Shown: positions 24,908 to 27,029 of the stretch, one piece after another
Numbering within the stretch: the first letter of the stretch is position 1
Layout: the number at the start of each line of letters is the position of its first letter
Made by a program: the position numbers and the translations under genes
DNA from: an uncultured Veillonella sp.
Lineage (GTDB): Bacteria > Bacillota > Negativicutes > Veillonellales > Veillonellaceae
Direction of reading: 5' to 3'
Length of the DNA stretch: 27,029 nt
NCBI RefSeq assembly: GCF_900545205.1
Contig: NZ_UQYC01000017.1
Span: 1-27,029 of the forward strand
The notes under the pieces: model-generated
The model's input: only the letters and a program-made list of their open reading frames with translations
Databases searched by the model: none
What the model was told of the DNA's origin: nothing

Positions 24908-26233
24908 TTAATAATTATTCTCTCTGATCAGAGAAATTAAGAATCCAATAAGTGGAATGCTTAAACAAATGGCAGCTATACTATTTGTGATTGGATTAGA
25001 CCAAAGAGGCACAATAAAACCTAGGAGAACTAAAATACTATAAAGGATAGGTTTACGCCAAACATGTTGTATCTCAACGGGTGCTCTAGATTCCATAGCA
25101 CGAGATTTAACAAATTTCTTTATAATAGTCATCATAATGCCTGTTATAATACCTATAATAAGAACTATATCCCAGATGGCCCATAATATTTTAAGCACCA
25201 TTGTATTATGATTATGAATATGGAGATTAATCATTGTAGTCATACCAGTAAAATACCATGGTATTGTTTTTGTAGAATACATATCCTTAGCAGAATCAGC
25301 ATGTAAATTAGCATAGACAGGCTGTCCCAAAAACATAGCAGGATCATCATCATTTTCAGCACCTAAATAAAATGCATAGTGATGGTCATTAAATTTGGAT
25401 GGATAATCAATAGATATAAGCTGACGATCTGGATAAGCTTTCATAATGCGAGAAATAGCTTCGGATGGTTGTAAAATTTCGGATTGATCCGATGAAAGCT
25501 CTTGCTTTGCAGTATGTAGTACATCTGCATTATAGCTGTCATTGGCAATAAAAAATCCACCTATCCATACACCTGTAATACATAAGATAAATCCCCATAC
25601 AGTAGCAACCATTGCAAACTCTCGATGCAATGAACTTAATTTCATATGATTTGACAATACTGCAGATTTTGCAAAACTTTTACGAAATGGACCATATAAG
25701 AAAATACCAGAAATAATCGATAAAGCACATAAAAAAGATAAAATTGTTACAATATAAATCCCAGTTTTTCCGAGATCTAATCGCGTATGTAGTTGATGAA
25801 GAGTATGTAATATACTGCGCACCCAAGGATGAGCAGGTGTTTCATGATGGGTAGTAATGAGAGCCTTTGTTTCAGGATTATATAATGCATAGTCCCCTCC
25901 CATACCCATACGTGCTGGAGGTGCTACGGTAGCTGATGATTCAATAATACGATACCGTAAAAGATGTGAAGCACCCATGGCAGGAGAAATATTTAAAATA
26001 TCCTTTGACGGATATTTTGCCTTAACTAGTAGAGCCCCTTCATCAGCATAATCAAAAATAGGTGTCTCTTCTTGCCCCATAGCCATTGAAGATGAAGTAT
26101 GGTTCGTGCCCCCTTGAGCCCACGCATTTAATTCAGTTCTGAACATGAGGATAAGCCCTGTAATACAGAACATTAAGAAAAATATCACAGAAACTATAGA
26201 TAACCATTTATGGATTTTATAAATCTTAGACAT
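24908..26233 (-). CDS. PepSY-associated transmembrane protein (PepSY_TM family)
   Basis: A 441-residue inner-membrane protein of the PepSY-TM family. The N-terminus KIHKWLSIVSVIFFLMFC leads into TM1 (about 9-31). A long extracytoplasmic part follows, with PepSY-like stretches near YPSKDILNISP and, later, YPDRQLISIDYPS. Further TM segments are near 155-180, 205-230, 335-365 and two at 390-435. Histidines recur at membrane edges (HKW, LHTLHQLHTRL, LHREFA, NLHIHNHN), which in related proteins has suggested haem or metal binding. Family members are often linked to iron or siderophore reduction, but nothing nearby confirms that, so the function stays open. GGAGG lies seven bases before the ATG. 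It is divergent from the tRNA-Gly gene, and no clear terminator is seen after it. Confidence 0.85.
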   Translation of the reverse strand: MSKIYKIHKWLSIVSVIFFLMFCITGLILMFRTELNAWAQGGTNHTSSSMAMGQEETPIFDYADEGALLVKAKYPSKDILNISPAMGASHLLRYRIIESSATVAPPARMGMGGDYALYNPETKALITTHHETPAHPWVRSILHTLHQLHTRLDLGKTGIYIVTILSFLCALSIISGIFLYGPFRKSFAKSAVLSNHMKLSSLHREFAMVATVWGFILCITGVWIGGFFIANDSYNADVLHTAKQELSSDQSEILQPSEAISRIMKAYPDRQLISIDYPSKFNDHHYAFYLGAENDDDPAMFLGQPVYANLHADSAKDMYSTKTIPWYFTGMTTMINLHIHNHNTMVLKILWAIWDIVLIIGIITGIMMTIIKKFVKSRAMESRAPVEIQHVWRKPILYSILVLLGFIVPLWSNPITNSIAAICLSIPLIGFLISLIRENNY

Positions 26234-26328
26234 ACATATGCCTCCTTCCTCATTATTTTATACATCTATTCTTATATCAGTACAATACAGATACTACTAT
26301 AGGTATTGAGTATATAAACAAGCTCCAC

Positions 26329-26358
26329 TTGAATGAACATATTATAGTATGATACAAT
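26329..26358 (+). promoter_or_regulatory. Promoter of tRNA-Gly with overlapping dyad
   Basis: TTGAAT (26329-26334) and TACAAT (26353-26358) are 18 bases apart, with TGA before the -10 (extended -10), ending 11 bases before the tRNA. A dyad, GAACATATT (26335-26343) and AATATGTTC (26356-26364), covers the spacer and the -10. Confidence 0.7.
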
Positions 26359-26369
26359 ATGTTCATCAT

Positions 26370-26443
26370 GCGGGCGTAGTTCATCGGTAGAATGCGAGCT
26401 TCCCAAGCTTGAGAGGAGGGTTCGATTCCCTTCGCCCGCTCCA
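26370..26443 (+). tRNA. tRNA-Gly (anticodon CCC)
   Basis: A complete cloverleaf. Acceptor GCGGGCG pairs with CGCCCGC, with T as discriminator and an encoded CCA (26441-26443). D-arm GTTC/GAAT and anticodon stem CGAGC/GCTTG enclose the loop TTCCCAA, so the anticodon is CCC (reads GGG). The T-arm GAGGG/CCCTT has the loop TTCGATT. It is a single gene with its own promoter and terminator. Confidence 0.97.
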
Positions 26444-26447
26444 TATT

Positions 26448-26475
26448 AAGCTGTGATATAAATCACGGCTTATTT
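26448..26475 (+). terminator. Intrinsic terminator after tRNA-Gly
   Basis: AAGCTGTGAT (26448-26457) pairs with ATCACGGCTT (26462-26471), ten positions with one G.U, around a 4-base loop and followed by ATTTTA. It starts five bases after the CCA end. Confidence 0.8.
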
Positions 26476-26484
26476 TATAATTAA

Positions 26485-26493
26485 TGATATAAT
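26485..26493 (+). promoter_or_regulatory. Extended -10 promoter element of the Mop gene
   Basis: TGATATAAT, a perfect extended -10, lies 73 bases before the ATG. The -35 would fall in the tRNA terminator and is poor. The rest of the leader is an AT-rich run of TATA repeats without a clear structure. Confidence 0.55.
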
Positions 26494-26566
26494 ATACATA
26501 GATATATTTCTATATATACACTATATACATGTATTTGTATTGTATACGTCTTATAAGGAGTAAAAT

Positions 26567-26776
26567 ATGAAATTAAGTGCAAGAAATCAATTAAAAGGTA
26601 CAATTGTTGAAATTCAAGAAGGTGCCGTAAACGCAATCGTTAAAATCAATGTAGGTAATGATAACGTTATTACTGCAGATATTACAGTTCAATCTGTTAA
26701 AGAATTGGGCTTAGCAGTAGGTAAAGAAGTATACGCTGTTATCAAAGCAACTAACGTAATGGTTGGTGTAGAATAA
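26567..26776 (+). CDS. mop: Mop-type molybdate-binding protein (molbindin, single TOBE domain)
   Basis: A 69-residue protein that is one Mop/TOBE domain from end to end: SARNQLKGTIVEIQEGAVNA at the start, then VITADITVQSVKELGL and KATNVMVG near the end, all typical of molbindins. These small proteins assemble into oligomers that hold molybdate or tungstate in the cytoplasm, for storage or homeostasis. AAGGAG lies seven bases before the ATG. It has its own terminator and no molybdate-transport or cofactor gene beside it in this window. Confidence 0.93.
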   Translation: MKLSARNQLKGTIVEIQEGAVNAIVKINVGNDNVITADITVQSVKELGLAVGKEVYAVIKATNVMVGVE

Positions 26777-26785
26777 TAAAAAATT

Positions 26786-26812
26786 AGAGCTGCTTAGGCA
26801 GCTCTTTTTTTG
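26786..26812 (+). terminator. Intrinsic terminator after mop
   Basis: AGAGCTGC (26786-26793) and GCAGCTCT (26798-26805) form a perfect 8-bp stem with a 4-base loop, followed by six more T. Confidence 0.93.
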
Positions 26813-26842
26813 TATATATAATTAATAATATAAGTTATAAAT

Positions 26843-26872
26843 AAGCCCTGTGATTTTATGATCACGGGGCTT
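26843..26872. terminator. Hairpin between mop and the right-edge element
   Basis: Positions 26843-26854 pair with 26861-26872 over 12 positions (one G.U on the plus strand, a C.A mismatch on the minus strand) with a 6-base loop. Neither side has a strong U-run; the minus strand continues ATTTATAA. It may end a leftward transcript coming from the right edge. Its ATCAC/GTGAT core resembles the tRNA-Gly terminator. Confidence 0.45.
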
Positions 26873-26895
26873 GTTATAATTACATCATTTAAAGT

Positions 26896-27001
26896 AACTC
26901 AACGGCTTTACTGTTCGGTAATATTGGCACGTTGTGCCGCGTTACCATATGGGGAGAGTTTGTTTTCTCCCACTAGCCGCAGGATGCTTAATCAGCGAGT
27001 T
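26896..27001 (-). ncRNA. Possible structured RNA at the right edge (omega-RNA-like?)
   Basis: A 106-base segment folds on itself. AACTC (26896-26900) closes with GAGTT (26997-27001), and CGGCT (26903-26907) pairs with AGCCG (26975-26979). Within are GGTAA/TTACC (26917-26921/26942-26946) enclosing GGCAC-GTT-GTGCC, and GGGAGA/TCTCCC (26952-26957/26966-26971). No standard RNA (tmRNA, RNase P, SRP, known riboswitch) was recognised. The minus strand is suggested because the fold overlaps the end of an open frame on that strand. Function is unproven. Confidence 0.35.
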
Positions 27002-27029
27002 CTTATGTACGGTTCTTAGCTCCAGGATA
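26942..27029 (-). CDS. Possible C-terminal tail of a gene entering from the right (TnpB-like?)
   Basis: On the minus strand a frame is open from the window edge for 28 codons and stops at TAA 26944-26942. The peptide starts ILELRTVHKN and ends KQTLPIW. It is too short for family assignment. A start such as NIL-x-x-LRTV would fit what follows the zinc ribbon in TnpB transposon proteins, and the overlap with a folded RNA fits too. Equally, it may be a chance open frame. Confidence 0.25.
   Translation of the reverse strand, partial: ILELRTVHKNSLIKHPAASGRKQTLPIW

Noticed and set aside
24922..24935. 14-base palindrome TCTCTGATCAGAGA near the end of the PepSY gene
   Set aside because: It lies within coding sequence, is not followed by a U-run and has no promoter close by; no evidence of function.
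26909..26921. Single PurBox-like match (ATTACCGAACAGT, minus strand) near the right edge
   Set aside because: It matches 12 of 13 positions but has no partner box or promoter nearby and lies inside the proposed RNA fold, so chance is likely.
26881..27029. tmRNA, RNase P RNA, SRP RNA or group II intron end
   Set aside because: None of the diagnostic elements is present (no acceptor-stem/CCA end, no RNase P P4 core, no SRP tetraloop region, no complete domain V); only a short GTACGGTTC resembles domain V.
1..27029. CRISPR arrays, prophage genes, integrases or complete insertion sequences
   Set aside because: No repeat-spacer pattern and no transposase, integrase or phage proteins were seen; only the right edge hints at a mobile element.

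Overview
The window looks like core chromosome of an AT-rich Negativicute, most likely Veillonella or a close relative. This is inferred from the low G+C, the Bacillus-like order of housekeeping genes, frequent AGGAGG ribosome-binding sites and the overall protein flavour. The species cannot be proven from the sequence alone. Coding strand changes twice. Bases 1-1800 read rightward (the end of a MetE-like methyltransferase, then a fused MsrA-MsrB). Everything from 1958 to 26233 reads leftward. From 26370 a tRNA-Gly(CCC) and a small Mop protein read rightward.

The leftward block, followed in its direction of transcription, holds a PepSY membrane protein (24908-26233); two tandem NhaA antiporters (22360-24715); a secreted PG-binding/3D protein (21496-22104); purR and glmU; prs and pth; an Orn/Lys/Arg-type decarboxylase and tmk; holB-ricT-trmN6-rsmI-metG-tatD, closely packed and mostly overlapping; a three-gene polyphosphate operon (Ppx/GppA, a degenerate Ppx/GppA paralogue, ppk); and a YabE-like DUF348-G5-3D protein. 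The order purR-glmU-prs-pth and decarboxylase-tmk-holB-ricT-trmN6-rsmI-metG-tatD...yabE matches two neighbouring blocks of the Bacillus subtilis chromosome. The blocks are swapped in order, several small genes are missing, and the polyphosphate cassette sits between tatD and yabE.

Together the genes cover nucleotide supply (PRPP synthase, a PRPP-sensing PurR, dTMP kinase), cell-wall precursor supply (GlmU), translation (MetRS, Pth, RsmI, TrmN6), replication (delta-prime clamp-loader subunit) and polyphosphate metabolism. Intrinsic terminators divide the block into transcription units.

The points most worth a second look are: a Ppx/GppA paralogue that has lost signature residues in both its actin-like and HD-like domains yet is translationally coupled to ppk; a convergent PurBox-like pair over the purR promoter; and the extreme right edge, where a 28-codon ORF tail on the minus strand overlaps a self-closing RNA-like fold, an arrangement that resembles the 3' end of a TnpB/omega-RNA element.
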